64,000 bases of DNA from Bradyrhizobium sp. WBAH42. Its GTDB lineage: Bacteria; Pseudomonadota; Alphaproteobacteria; Rhizobiales; Xanthobacteraceae. Position numbers and translations under genes: made by a program. The stretch is from positions 8,007,001 through 8,071,000 of the forward strand of contig NZ_CP036533.1 in NCBI RefSeq assembly GCF_024585265.1, in the 5' to 3' direction. Shown here piece after piece: positions 48,672 to 59,136 of the stretch (position 1 is its first letter; each line of letters starts with the position of its first letter). Under the pieces are notes generated by a model. It ran no database searches, was not told where the DNA came from, and saw nothing but the letters and a program-made list of their open reading frames with translations.

Positions 48672-51017
48672 ATGTCTCTTCTCTCTCTTCCGGTTGCTAC
48701 GCTCGGGACGCCACGCATCGGTCCAAGGCGTGAGCTCAAATTCGCTCTCGAAAGCTACTGGGCGGGAAAGATCAGCGAACAGCAATTGCTCGAGGACGCA
48801 TCCGGGCTGCGCGCAGCGAACTGGGCTCGTCAGAAATCTCTCGGCGTCACGATCATTCCGTCGAATGACTTCTCGCTGTATGATCAGGTGCTCGATACAA
48901 GTGTCATGGTTGGTGCTATCCCGGAGATCTACGCCTCGAAAGGAGACTACGTTTCCCTCAAGACGTACTTCGCCATGGCTCGCGGATCACAATGCGACGA
49001 CCAGGATACGAGTTGCGGTCTCCGCCAGCGGGGGTCTGGCGCACCCGCGCAGGAAATGACTAAGTGGTTTGATACCAACTACCACTACATGGTTCCCGAG
49101 TTTTACAAGGGACAGGCGTTCAGACTTTGCTCTCGCAAACCCATCGAAGAGTATGAGGAAGCAAAGGCTCTCGGCTTTCAGACCCGCCCTGTCCTGATCG
49201 GGCCCGTCACATTCCTAAAACTCGGCAAGAGTGCCGATGGCGCGTTCCAGCCCCTATCCCTACTAGATGATTTGATGCCGATCTATATTGAGGTTCTGCA
49301 TGAATTGGCCGAACGAGGGGCAAGTTGGGTTCAGTTTGACGAGCCCTGCCTGGTCCTTGATCTGAACGAAGCGGTACCAAAAGCACTGCTACATGCTTAT
49401 AACCGTTTCGCAAAAGAGGGACCGGCTATCAAGATCATGGTTGCCAGCTATTTCGGCGGCCTAGGCGACAATTTGGATACCGCCTTGAGGCTCCCAGTCT
49501 CGGGTCTGCACGTTGACCTGGTTCGAGCGCCAGAGTTGTTGGATCAGATCATTGCTGTCGGTCGAAGAGATCTCGTCACGTCGCTCGGTGTCATCGACGG
49601 CCGGAATGTGTGGCGATCGAACCTGTCGTCGCTCCGTCGGCGGTTGGAGCCCGCGATTGCGAAGCTCGGCAAGCACCGTGTACAGCTCGCTCCATCCTGC
49701 TCGCTGCTTCATGTGCCGGTCGATGTTGAACTCGAGACCGGGCTCACGTCCGACGTCAAGAGCTGGCTTGCTTTCTCTGTTCAGAAGATGCGTGAGCTTG
49801 CGATCCTGGCGCGAGCACTCGCTGGCGACCAAAATGTCGGGCTCGCTCTTGCCGATTCGGAATGCGCTGCGACTGCCCGCCGGACTTCGCCGAAGATCCA
49901 TGATGCCAATGTCGCTGCCCGGATGAGCGCAATCGACCAGACGATGCGCCGGCGCGCAAGTCCGTTTGCACGTCGTTCCGAGATCCAAAGGGCACGCTTT
50001 GGACTACCAGCTTTTCCCACCACCACGATCGGATCGTTTCCTCAGACCACAGAAGTCAGAAATGCTCGGGCGGCGCATGCGCGAGGCGCGCTGAGCGACG
50101 AGCAATACGATAGGTTCATCAAGGAGGAGATAGCCCGCGCCGTACGTTGGCAGGAGGACATCGGTCTTGACGTCCTCGTGCACGGCGAGTTTGAGCGCAA
50201 TGACATGGTGCAGTACTTTGGCGAGCAACTCGCCGGCTTCCTATTTACCAGGAAGGGATGGGTACAGTCTTATGGTTCGCGCTGCGTCCGGCCCCCGATC
50301 CTGTTTGGCGATGTAGTGCGGTCGAAGCCGATCACTGTGGACTGGTGGCGTTACGCGCAATCACTAACTAGCAAGCCAATGAAGGCGATGTTGACCGGAC
50401 CGGTGACGATCCTGAACTGGTCGTTTGTTCGCGATGATATTCCTAGGAGCGAGGTCTGCCGTCAGCTTGCGCTTGCGATCCGCGACGAAGTGCGCGACCT
50501 CGAGAATGCCGGTGCGGGCATGATACAGATCGACGAAGCTGCACTTCGCGAAGGATTGCCCTTGCGCCGATCGGAGTGGAAGGCCTATCTCGATTGGGCC
50601 GGAGAGTGCTTCCGCATCTGCTCATCAGGCGTTACCGATCAGACGCAAATCCATACACATATGTGCTACTCCGAGTTCAACGACATCATCGGTGCGATCG
50701 CTGCAATGGATGCGGATGTCATTTCGATCGAGACGTCGCGATCGAAAATGGAACTACTGGGCGCATTCAGCAAGTACGAATACCCAAATCAAATCGGACC
50801 TGGCGTGTACGACATCCACTCTCCACGCGTTCCCGAGGTGAGCGAAATGAAGGAGCTGATGGTGCTGGCTCGGACGCGTTTGCAAGAATCACAGCTCTGG
50901 GTCAATCCGGACTGCGGCTTAAAAACGCGCAAATGGGAGGAGGTGCGGCCTGCGATAACCAACATGGTCGCTGCCGCCCGCGAACTGCGCGCTGCATCGT
51001 CCCCGCAAAATCATTGA
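48672..51017 (+). CDS. metE: Cobalamin-independent methionine synthase MetE
   Basis: The enzyme transfers a methyl group from 5-methyltetrahydropteroyltri-glutamate to homocysteine in the cytoplasm. The start is ATG 48672 (MSLLSLPVATLGTPRIGPRR ELKFALESYW); upstream open frame to 48483 is riboswitch RNA. The N-terminal domain has YHYMVPEFYKGQAF and ASWVQFDEPCLVLD. The C-terminal catalytic domain has FPTTTIGSFPQTTEVR, IGLDVLVHGEFERNDMVQYF, GMIQIDEAALREGLPLR. The zinc ligands are His and Cys in QIHTHMCYSEF and Cys in WVNPDCGLKTRKW. At 781 residues it is of normal length. B12 control through the upstream riboswitch fits a backup for MetH. Confidence 0.97.
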   Translation: MSLLSLPVATLGTPRIGPRRELKFALESYWAGKISEQQLLEDASGLRAANWARQKSLGVTIIPSNDFSLYDQVLDTSVMVGAIPEIYASKGDYVSLKTYFAMARGSQCDDQDTSCGLRQRGSGAPAQEMTKWFDTNYHYMVPEFYKGQAFRLCSRKPIEEYEEAKALGFQTRPVLIGPVTFLKLGKSADGAFQPLSLLDDLMPIYIEVLHELAERGASWVQFDEPCLVLDLNEAVPKALLHAYNRFAKEGPAIKIMVASYFGGLGDNLDTALRLPVSGLHVDLVRAPELLDQIIAVGRRDLVTSLGVIDGRNVWRSNLSSLRRRLEPAIAKLGKHRVQLAPSCSLLHVPVDVELETGLTSDVKSWLAFSVQKMRELAILARALAGDQNVGLALADSECAATARRTSPKIHDANVAARMSAIDQTMRRRASPFARRSEIQRARFGLPAFPTTTIGSFPQTTEVRNARAAHARGALSDEQYDRFIKEEIARAVRWQEDIGLDVLVHGEFERNDMVQYFGEQLAGFLFTRKGWVQSYGSRCVRPPILFGDVVRSKPITVDWWRYAQSLTSKPMKAMLTGPVTILNWSFVRDDIPRSEVCRQLALAIRDEVRDLENAGAGMIQIDEAALREGLPLRRSEWKAYLDWAGECFRICSSGVTDQTQIHTHMCYSEFNDIIGAIAAMDADVISIETSRSKMELLGAFSKYEYPNQIGPGVYDIHSPRVPEVSEMKELMVLARTRLQESQLWVNPDCGLKTRKWEEVRPAITNMVAAARELRAASSPQNH

Positions 51018-51527
51018 TCCGGCGCTCGGTCTGTTCTCGACCAAGCTACTCGCTTGTGGTCAATACCGCGCTCCATAATCTCGCGGCAAGACTTGGGGCC
51101 AACAAAAAGTGCTTGGCCCCAGTTGATGGTTGGAACGGATGTGCACCCGGAGAAACGACGCTGACGGCTCGCGTTACTTGGCCAAAAGAGAATAGCCGAC
51201 GGTTCACCAAGGCGAGAGCATTGGCCGAGAATATGAACACACATCGATACGTTTATCGTAGCTCCTTATGCCGTGCTAAGCGATCGCTTGGTCTGAGAGA
51301 CAAAATCTACGCCGTGGTGTCGCTCATAAGAAGAGTGGGAACGGTTGCGACAACAATGAGAGGGGTGATGCCGGACGTCACCGCAAGGGGCTTCTCATCG
51401 GTCCGCTCGCACATGTTTCCCCGTCAGGCGCTCTCATTCGATGGACCCCACATAGTGCCCGACGAGAGGGCGCCGAAGCCAATTCCTGCTTCAACTCACA
51501 CCAATCTATTGTGCAGGATCGCCGTCG
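51018..51527. other. No supported gene
   Basis: Short shadow frames only, no terminator seen. Confidence 0.4.
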
Positions 51528-51758
51528 CTATCCGAGCCAGATACGCCAATGCGTCGGCTGCACGGCGACGTGCTCTCCGGTATTCGCGTTGATCCATCCG
51601 CCGAACGCCCGGCGGCAGGGAAAGACCACCCGGTGAATTGAATTCCCCTCGATCACGGCAATCTCCAGATCCTGATCGAAGGGCGGCATGATTTCGAGCC
51701 GCTCCCAGATCAAATCGCCATTTGATCCTGAACAAAGTTCATCGCTGCGAGCTGACAA
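51528..51758 (-). CDS. Small hypothetical protein
   Basis: A frame of up to 76 residues (TTG start at 51758). The central part LIWERLEIMPPFDQDLEIAV, then IEGNSIHRVVFPCRRAFGGW, then INANTGEHVAVQPTHWRIWL looks like a small beta domain of the kind common as conserved hypotheticals in Bradyrhizobium. The true start is uncertain; ATG 51689 would remove 23 residues. No domain recognised. Confidence 0.45.
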   Translation of the reverse strand: MSARSDELCSGSNGDLIWERLEIMPPFDQDLEIAVIEGNSIHRVVFPCRRAFGGWINANTGEHVAVQPTHWRIWLG

Positions 51759-52079
51759 ATTCAGACAACCTTGTGAACATTACGAACATCGCTTGGCGTC
51801 CGCGCGAGCAGGCTCTGCGCGATTCGACCGGACGGCGCGCGGTCTTGATGGCGTGAGCCGCGGCAGAGGGCAGTCGGTGGCATCGTTGGTCCGGAACACT
51901 GTCCGCTCGCGAATATTTGGATTTTCGCCGGGAAACAAGGCCTGAGCTCCGTCGAATGGATCTGGGGCAGCTCAAGGCCTCGGCTGTTGCTATTTGTAAC
52001 TGTTCTGCACGAACTAAACTGGTCTGCAGCTCCAGCAATCTGGCTTGTGGCGGGGTAAATGGCCCGGGTTTCTGTCATG
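51759..52079. other. No supported gene
   Basis: Overlapping frames without domains. Confidence 0.4.
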
Positions 52080-52391
52080 TCAGGTCCCTTGTTGGTGAGA
52101 TAGCTCCGTGTTCTGCGGCGTCATCCCGTGGAGTGCGGGCGACTTCAGCCGCGCTCTCGCGCGCGTAGCACGTGCTCCAGCGAGAGCGCGAAGACGCTGG
52201 ATTCGGTTGACACCAATAGGAGGGACGTAGCGTTGCTCGGAGCCCATAATCGGGCCTGTCCGCAGGTCGATAAAGTAGACGCCATCGCAAGCGGCGCAAC
52301 TTATCATGTGTAGGTCATCAACCCGCGGCTCGGCTGCGCCCGAAAGGAGTCCTAAAAAGTGATGGCTGGTGCTTGGACATGAGAGCATCAT
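52080..52391 (-). CDS. Possible small zinc-ribbon-like hypothetical protein
   Basis: From ATG 52391: MMLSCPSTSHHFLGLLSGAA, then VDDLHMISCAACDGVYFIDL, then RTGPIMGSEQ. The C...CxxC spacing and CAACDGVYFIDLRTGP pattern resemble small rhizobial proteins with one Cys near the N-terminus and a CxxC before a HLVDPxTG-like motif. The C-terminal 50 residues may be read-through. Low confidence. Confidence 0.3.
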   Translation of the reverse strand: MMLSCPSTSHHFLGLLSGAAEPRVDDLHMISCAACDGVYFIDLRTGPIMGSEQRYVPPIGVNRIQRLRALAGARATRARARLKSPALHGMTPQNTELSHQQGT

Positions 52392-53067
52392 GGGCTCAAG
52401 TCGTTCTTTCTGCCATGCGTCTGACCTTACTAGAAGATCAACTCTATCAGGACACAGCCGTCGTAGCATTGATGCGGGTCAAAAGCCTCGTTCGTCCGGG
52501 AGTGGTTGACCTCGAGCGGCCGCAACGTGCCGCAAACCCCCGCGTGGCAGTGCACATGTCCGAACTCGGGCATGCGCGAATCCATCGCACTCTCTGCAGC
52601 ACGCCAGCGTGTTGATTTGAGGCGCAACTCACGCTCCATGGGCTACGGCAGCATTGTTCCTCATTGCTCCGTGCACACGGATGGTCAAACGATTGTTCGC
52701 CTTCATCGTCGGTAGCCTTGTCGGGGCTGATCCCACCTTTAGGTCTCGGCACTGGAGTCCTGGACCTGGGCTCATCGAAACGTGGGCTGCGACAATCCTT
52801 ATGATCGGCTTACCGTGGGGGCGGCTGGTGGACCGTCGGATGGAAGACGGGGTTCCTGGCCTGATTGCCGCACGATCGCCTGCGCGCATAGTCCCTCGCC
52901 GGCGTATATAAGAAATCTGCGCGCGCAAGCGGCTCGTGCCGCGCCGTTACATCTGATCGATCTTTGGATGGGCGGACAGACCTCTTGGGGGGCTACTTGA
53001 GGCAGATCAAATACTCGCGATGCGAATGGCAGAATAGTTGATAAGCGAACCACGGGAAGCGAGGGGC
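52392..53067. other. No supported gene
   Basis: A plus-strand frame at 52681-52911 (MVKRLFAFIVGSLVGADPTF) has a hydrophobic start, but is not supported further. Confidence 0.35.
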
Positions 53068-53349
53068 ATGCCTTCATTTAATGTTCGGTTTATTAAGACC
53101 GTTTGTGACGATACCGGCGGCGAGCATCGTGCGTGCCAGGCAGCATTCAAGGTCGATGCCGCCTCCCTGAGTGCTGCTGCTCAGCAGGCGGAGGCTGAAT
53201 TTTGCAAGCAAAAGAGTGTCCGCGATTGGACAATATTCGCCGATGTATTGGAGCTTCGAACCCCACCTGCCTTAGCTAATCCGTCCACATCAGCCTTTCG
53301 AGCATCCCGCAAGGACGGCCTGAGTAAGCAAGGGTTTCGCACTTCCTGA
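53068..53349 (+). CDS. Conserved hypothetical protein
   Basis: A 93-residue protein with a good ribosome site (AGCGAGGGG) before ATG 53068. It starts MPSFNVRFIKTVCDDTGGEH and continues CQAAFKVDAASLSAAAQQAE, AEFCKQKSVRDWTIFADVLE. This looks like a small alpha/beta domain. The last 25 residues are basic and disordered. Family unknown. Confidence 0.6.
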   Translation: MPSFNVRFIKTVCDDTGGEHRACQAAFKVDAASLSAAAQQAEAEFCKQKSVRDWTIFADVLELRTPPALANPSTSAFRASRKDGLSKQGFRTS

Positions 53350-53577
53350 GTTTTCCACGGAAGCGCGACATCTTCAGCACCGACCAAGGCTATTCACGGC
53401 CGCGACGTTCACCGGCGTGCTCGCCAGTCCATAGCATCGCCATTAGCATGGACGGCTTGCTTGCCCGCGATAACGTATTCGGCGAGCGTGCCTATGAGAC
53501 TGTATCCTACGCTCGCGTCTTGATCGGACTCGGCAGTCGGTCTATGAAGCCTGAACGCACGGCCGATACGGGTAAGC

Positions 53578-54207
53578 GTGACTTTAGATTCGTACGACGA
53601 GTGGTCGAGATTGAAGGAAGTTGTGGTGGGTACGGCCACTAATCATGCGGCTCATGATCGCGAACTCTCTTGCGACTTATTCCTTTATAACAATCTTGAG
53701 CTTCGCTCGGACTGGTATTATCCGCGTTCTCTCGTCGGCGGCAGCAGGTGCGTGAGCTCGCGCACCGGTCCGCCACGGGATCGAGGACCGCTATGTCGAC
53801 GAACTGAATGAGCACGTCGAAGCAATTGGGGACACGTTGCGGGAGCTTAACGTGATCGTGCATCGACCGATGAGCCTTCTGTTGGTGCGGTCTCGAGCGA
53901 TGACCGACTATTTGCCAGAAGCAATGCGCAAGTGATAGTCGCGCCCGAACCATTCAAAACTAATTCCCCAGCTTGCGACGATGACGACCTGCTGTTGTCC
54001 GGCCTCTACATAGATATCAACGTCCTTTCGGTCCCTCCTGACGTTCGTTTTAGTCAAAGACGCGGGCCCCGAACTGGCCAGGATCCTTGAACACAATCGC
54101 TTTCCGGTCATCCCGGCTCGGCAGCGCCATAGGTGGATCTTTGCCGGGGGGATTGCTTTACTGTCGATGCGGTCCGCGAAGACGGGTCCAAGGATTACTT
54201 CGACTAG
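53578..54207 (+). pseudogene. Amidinotransferase, multiple frameshifts
   Basis: Pieces of an arginine:X amidinotransferase, an enzyme class that moves the amidino group of arginine to an amine. The N-terminus reads TLDSYDEWSRLKEVVVGTAT, then HDRELSCDLFLYNNLELRSD. After a frameshift near 53735, another frame reads RIEDRYVDELNEHVEAIGDT, then LRELNVIVHRPMS. The C-terminal end of the family appears as GGDCFTVDAVREDGSKDYFD followed by TAG at 54205. The family's catalytic Cys is normally close to this end; CFTVD may be its relic. Much of the middle is missing (about 200 residues remain of 360 expected). Confidence 0.7.
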
Positions 54208-55874
54208 TACCGGAGGCGGCGGCTCGTAAAGCCATTGCTTTGGGAGCCTGATAGCTGGCGAAGGTGTGCTCGTTAGAACTTGTCAAAGTTATACTGCATC
54301 AACTAGTTGCCAGAACCAAAAACTGTAGCGTAAGCGCCGCAGAGCCGCAAAGTAGCTGAGTAAAATTAGATGTACTCTCGCACGTTTCAGGTCGACGCTC
54401 GTCGAGCGCGCCTCTCAGCGGACGTAAGTTGGGACGTGAACACGCTCAGATCTTGCACCATCGTGCCCGTGATGGTCTTGACGTATCAGGATGGAGCTTT
54501 CGAATGTCATTTGATCGTCCAGTGACTTTAAGGGAGACTGTTGCTTCAATGTCACCAGACCGATGAACGGCCGATCTACGCTCGCGCGACAAGAGATACC
54601 ACATGTTCGATATCTATTTGAACCGAAGACACGATCTTTTGGTCGTCCCGACAGGCTTTGGGATCCCGCCGGGATTGGACGGCAATTGGAAGAGAAAGAG
54701 GCGGGCGGTTCGTTCCGTGAGCGACGTCATTCGTCAAGATGTACAACAGCGTGGTTACCACCGACGTCGTTTGATCTCGTACTTGTCCAAGGCGGTTGAG
54801 ATCTCCTCACACTCCTAGTCGACGCCGCTATCTTATGCTGAACCGTTCTTCGGAAGCTTCGGGCAGGATGTGGCCGATGCGTCGAAAAAGTTGCTTAAAG
54901 CGACCAGACCAGGGGGCATCGCGTATTGGGCTTAGCGAGTAAGCTTTTCTTTTGAAAGCGGGGCGCGCCTCTGGAGCTTACCTCAAAATAGGTGTTATGA
55001 GGCTTTTTCTTGGGTCAATGGCGTGCGCGTGAGTTTTCACGTCTATACTGAAGATACCTACCGGCTAACCGCACGGGCCGGTCGAGCATCGAAGTCGTTA
55101 AGCAGCATTGGCTACTTGTATAGCAGCGGCCCGGAGTGGCCGTCTCATATGAAGCGCATCGCAGGCCACGCGCCCCAACTCGGAATTTTCGGCGCAAAGC
55201 TGATGCGGGAGGCCGGGTGCGGGATCCTCGCCGAGGAGGGAAGGGAATATCTTGAGAGGCTCGAACACTTAGATCAGTGAACTACGCAGGCGTAGGTTGA
55301 GCGAGAGATCGCGCAACAGCCGAAAGCTGAGCAACTGCGCCTTTGACTTCGCAGCTGGGAAGGAACGCGGGCAGAAAGCGCCCCACGGCAGCGATTGAGC
55401 CCACGTAAACCGCTACCGGGGTGACCGCCAGCCGCTCAACCCCTTGCTGATCGTGATGTACTCAACTAGATCTCGAAGTCACATCTTGAAACAGTGGCGT
55501 TGCAATTGGTATTAGGAAGTCGTTCAACGCGGCTAGGGATATTGTGATTCAAACCTGAGGGATGAGGCTTCTGGCCTCCTCATGCACATCAGCGTGGTCG
55601 AGACGGTCGGCTAAACTGATCTCGCGTTGGCTTACTCATTCCAGAGAGTGTCAGTTGCTTAGCTGCGAATAGAAGGGCGTCGATGGGAACGTTCTCTGAG
55701 GGCGAGGTGTATATGAGGTTTGCAGTTCCACAGCTGTACTAGCCCAGACGTCTCGCGTTTGGAACGCATGACCAAGTTATACCTGACGCCACTCTTATAT
55801 ATCGTCTGCTTTTTGCGGTCGTCGTGCCGTGAAAACTATGCTACAAGCCGCTCCTCTCAAAAGGAGCATTCATC
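54208..55874. other. Decayed DNA with a possible methyltransferase relic
   Basis: A plus-strand stretch at about 54770-54935, in broken frames, contains FDLVLVQGG and SFGQDVADASKKLLKATRPG then GIAYWA, resembling the strand-4/GG-W part of a methyltransferase. Nothing else is recognisable except overlapping frames at 55015-55280. Confidence 0.3.
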
Positions 55875-56060
55875 GTGAAGAAAGCAACCAAGAAACGCGT
55901 TACGCGGCGCGAATGGACGAGGGCAGATATCAAGGAGCTCAAAGTCCATTCGAAGGCCCGAACCCCGGTCATAAAAATAGCAAAGATGACCAAACGCAGC
56001 GTCGGTGCGCTCCGCCAGAAGGCCTTGCATCTTGGAATCGGACTCGGACATCAGCGGTAG
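55875..56060 (+). CDS. Small DNA-binding-like protein
   Basis: A 61-residue basic protein from GTG 55875, with the strong ribosome site AAAAGGAG 10 bp upstream. It reads MKKATKKRVTRREWTRADIK, then ELKVHSKARTPVIKIAKMTK, then RSVGALRQKALHLGIGLGHQ. This is the SANT/Myb-like or HTH motif with TKRSVGALRQKA (recognition helix), a small family frequent in rhizobia. Probably a nucleic-acid-binding protein. No neighbours in the same operon. Confidence 0.7.
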   Translation: MKKATKKRVTRREWTRADIKELKVHSKARTPVIKIAKMTKRSVGALRQKALHLGIGLGHQR

Positions 56061-56859
56061 TTTTGAGCAGCGCTGGTACTGGCGCGATAGGGCGGCTCGC
56101 TGGGCCGCCCTCAGTACCCATAGAAATTTTGTCGGAAATTTAGCTTTACGGATCCGCGCTGAGAGAGTGTTTGGATGGTGTTTCACTGTCGCGGTGGGAG
56201 CTCCAGCATCTCTCATTATTGACGGACTATCTTAGACGTGGTCTCAACGGGTGTGACCGATCGGCAGTGAAGACATTGCCTTGCTGATGGCGCCGTCATG
56301 GATCTCTCACATGAAGGGCCGATCCAGTGTGTTGACCGACCAACGGCGGCGCTCACTGGAAGTAGCGTCTGGATCGCTCCCGCGCTGAGAAGATTTCTGC
56401 TGTGATGTCCGCGATATGGTCTGCTTCTTTGCAGCGCTCCGCTCATATTCCGAAATTGTTTGTGTCTGCCGAGCTTCAGCAAGGTGCATGTCGCAGTTAC
56501 CTATTCAATGCCCCAGCGCACCCATCTTCTATACGTAGCAACCTTCCATGTGCCGCGCGCGGTCTTGGTAAACGTCCGTATAGTTCTTTTCAACCTTGCC
56601 ATATTCGCGGTCAATCTTCGTGCAATTGAGCTGTTGCTTGATTTCGTTTTATCGATCGAGCAATCGGGGAAGAGATTTCAGTTATCGTTCTGTGATCCCG
56701 GCTGATCGGACTGAACGGGTCTCAAGCCATGAGTGGCAGACAAAATTCTTGTCCTTTCCTTGTACGCAAGCGGTTGCCCTCATGTGATCCGGCGGCCGGA
56801 TTGTTTCGCCCAATCGAGCTAGCGTCGACAGATGGCGCTTGCCAAGCACGAGTGTCTGA
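56061..56859. other. No supported gene
   Basis: Short frames only. No nod box or sigma-54 site of quality was seen upstream of the sulfotransferase. Confidence 0.4.
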
Positions 56860-57963
56860 ATGATGAGCGGACTTGTTGGTCGTTCACCTGAGGTGTGTTT
56901 TCTCCTTGGTCTTCCACGATCCGGGACCACACTCCTTGCACATTTGCTGCAGCTCCATCCAGACATTGCGGCTCCGCCTGAACCCTGGTTAATGCTGGCG
57001 CTTGAAGCAATTGGCAAGGTGGATCGGCGTCATCCGGCCGGCAGCTCTCTAATTGAGGCCGCCACCTCCGAATTCTTGGGACGGATAGATCGCACGATCG
57101 TCAGCCGCGCTTTTGCAGATGCAGCATACGATCAATATCTGGCAAAAGCGGGCAAGCGCATCATCATAGATAAGACACCACGCTATTGGACGACACTTGA
57201 ATTTGTTGAATCCGTCTATCCGGAAGCGCTACACATCCTTCTGATGCGCAATCCTTACGCGATCGCCGCTTCACTGAAATCGACGTGGGGCATCCCACTG
57301 CGGGCAGAAAGCGCGCAGCCGGTCAGCGTATCCAGTCTCGCTGACCTCATGCTTCGACTGCCCGATGGCATAATATCTTCACTGGCCGATTTGGTTTTGG
57401 GTCTTCCTAGACTCGCCGCGCAACGTATTCGCCCGCAGACTCATTTGGTGCAATACGAACTGCTCGTGGCGCACCCGGACGAGGAAATCCAGCGTCTACT
57501 GACAGCGCTCGGCTGTGATCCAGGAGGCGTGGCATCGGTGAGCATGGGACGAGCAGATTATCTTCAGTCCAGCAGCTTTGGAGACCGAAAAATCCTGGAA
57601 CGAAACACCATCGACGAAAGCTCTGTCAAATCGTGGCAATCTCAATTGAGCGTCGAAGAGATGCAAACCGTGACCGATCTGGTCGGTGCCGAGCTTTTCG
57701 TAGAACTTGGATATGAGCAGGAACTGCTGCATGCCCAGAAAGCCGGAGTTCTGGACAGGGGACGGGAAGTAACCGAACTTTATCGTCGGATATTCCGAAC
57801 ATGGTGGGATTTGCGAAGTGCCAAGGCGGGAGGGCTGTCCGGCTTATCTCATGCTGGAGAGTCGGCCCACACTAGTTGGAACGTTTCGGAGAATCGGGAC
57901 GTGGCTATCGAGATGTTGCGAGGCGAGGTCGCGCGGCTTGAGCGGATCGTCGGGAGCTCCTAA
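56860..57963 (+). CDS. Sulfotransferase
   Basis: A cytoplasmic enzyme transferring sulfate from PAPS to an acceptor. The 367-residue protein has the PAPS 5'-phosphosulfate loop near the N-terminus (CFLLGLPRSGTTLLAHLLQL). The 3'-phosphate site appears as HILLMRNPYAIAASLKSTWG, with Arg and Ser in place. KRIIIDKTPRYW (residues about 102-113) is a typical second motif. The internal region SSLADLMLRLPDG followed by SSLADLVLGLPRL is a repeat that may be a duplication. The next two genes make PAPS, so this is a dedicated donor-transferase set. The acceptor is unknown: Nod-factor fucose (NoeE type) or a surface glycan are both possible. Start taken at ATG 56860; ATG 56863 is adjacent. Confidence 0.85.
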   Translation: MMSGLVGRSPEVCFLLGLPRSGTTLLAHLLQLHPDIAAPPEPWLMLALEAIGKVDRRHPAGSSLIEAATSEFLGRIDRTIVSRAFADAAYDQYLAKAGKRIIIDKTPRYWTTLEFVESVYPEALHILLMRNPYAIAASLKSTWGIPLRAESAQPVSVSSLADLMLRLPDGIISSLADLVLGLPRLAAQRIRPQTHLVQYELLVAHPDEEIQRLLTALGCDPGGVASVSMGRADYLQSSSFGDRKILERNTIDESSVKSWQSQLSVEEMQTVTDLVGAELFVELGYEQELLHAQKAGVLDRGREVTELYRRIFRTWWDLRSAKAGGLSGLSHAGESAHTSWNVSENRDVAIEMLRGEVARLERIVGSS

Positions 57964-58236
57964 GGATTCTGAATGCTTGTGGTCAAGCAACGCTGGTTGA
58001 TTTAGCCAAGATCCTTAACCGGCACGCTGATCTCCCGATCAGGTGTGCCGCACGCGCCGGCAGTGCGAGCGGCAGAATGCGATATGCTGCCGCGTCGAAG
58101 TGTGCTGTCGAACGGAGCTTGACCTCATTGACGAGCCATGCGCCTTGGCCGGCCATTTCTGCCACGGATATTCCCCCCTCTGGGCTGGCGCCATAGAGCG
58201 GCGAAGAACAGAGATCCTGCACCGAAAACAAGATAT

Positions 58237-59136
58237 ATGCTGCCAAAACATCTGCACCTTCTCGAAGCTGAATCGATTGAAATCATGCGTGATGTGGTCG
58301 CCGAGTTCAAAAGGCCCGTCATGCTTTACTCGATCGGAAAAGATTCAAGCGTTTTGCTACACCTTGCGATCAAGGCGTTCTACCCGGCAAAACTACCTTT
58401 CCCCCTGCTTCACGTCGATACGACCTGGAAGTTCCGCGAGATGATCAGCTTCCGAGACGCGACAGCCAGGCGGCTCGGTCTCGACCTGATTGTCCATGTC
58501 AACAAGGACGGCAGCGCGCGTGGGATCAATCCGATCGATTCCGGCTCCGCCCTCCATACCCAGGTCATGAAAACGGACGCGCTGAAACAGGCGCTCGACC
58601 TCCACGGATTCGATGCCGCCTTTGGCGGAGCCCGGCGCGATGAGGAAAGGAGTCGCGCAAAAGAACGGATACTCTCCTTCCGTTCGGCTGGACATGTATG
58701 GGACCCCCGTAACCAACGGCCGGAGCTCTGGAGCCTGTTCAACACACGGATTCGCCAGGGCGAAACTATGCGCGTGTTTGCGATGTCAAACTGGACCGAG
58801 CTCGATGTGTGGGAATACATCATGATCGAGAAAATTCCGGTCGTTCCGCTCTACTTCGCAAAACGAAGACCGACAGTGCATCGAAATGGTGCGATGATCA
58901 TGGTTGACGACGAGCGATTGCCGCTTAACTGCGATGAGACGCCGGAAATGCGGATGATCCGCTTTCGCACCCTTGGATGTTATCCCTTGAGCGGGGCTAT
59001 CGAATCCGATGCGACGACGATCGAAGGTATCGTCGCAGAAATGCAGACCGCGACTATGTCTGAGCGCCAGGGGCGCCTAATTGACACCGATGAAGCCGCT
59101 TCAATGGAGAAGAAGAAGCGAGAAGGCTACTTTTGA
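58237..59136 (+). CDS. nodP: Sulfate adenylyltransferase subunit 2 (NodP/CysD)
   Basis: The small ATP-pyrophosphatase subunit that activates sulfate to APS together with NodQ/CysN. The start is ATG 58237 ([20 protein letters not shown]), not the upstream open frame at 58138. The SGGKDS-like PP-loop is [20 protein letters not shown]. Further conserved parts: [67 protein letters not shown]. Normal length (299). Its stop overlaps the next start as TGATG, so it is translationally coupled to nodQ. The sulfotransferase gene lies 273 bp upstream. Confidence 0.93.
   Translation: MLPKHLHLLEAESIEIMRDVVAEFKRPVMLYSIGKDSSVLLHLAIKAFYPAKLPFPLLHVDTTWKFREMISFRDATARRLGLDLIVHVNKDGSARGINPIDSGSALHTQVMKTDALKQALDLHGFDAAFGGARRDEERSRAKERILSFRSAGHVWDPRNQRPELWSLFNTRIRQGETMRVFAMSNWTELDVWEYIMIEKIPVVPLYFAKRRPTVHRNGAMIMVDDERLPLNCDETPEMRMIRFRTLGCYPLSGAIESDATTIEGIVAEMQTATMSERQGRLIDTDEAASMEKKKREGYF

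Noticed and set aside
57964..58236. nod box between the sulfotransferase and nodP
   Set aside because: I looked for the ATC-N9-GAT repeats of a nod box and found none.
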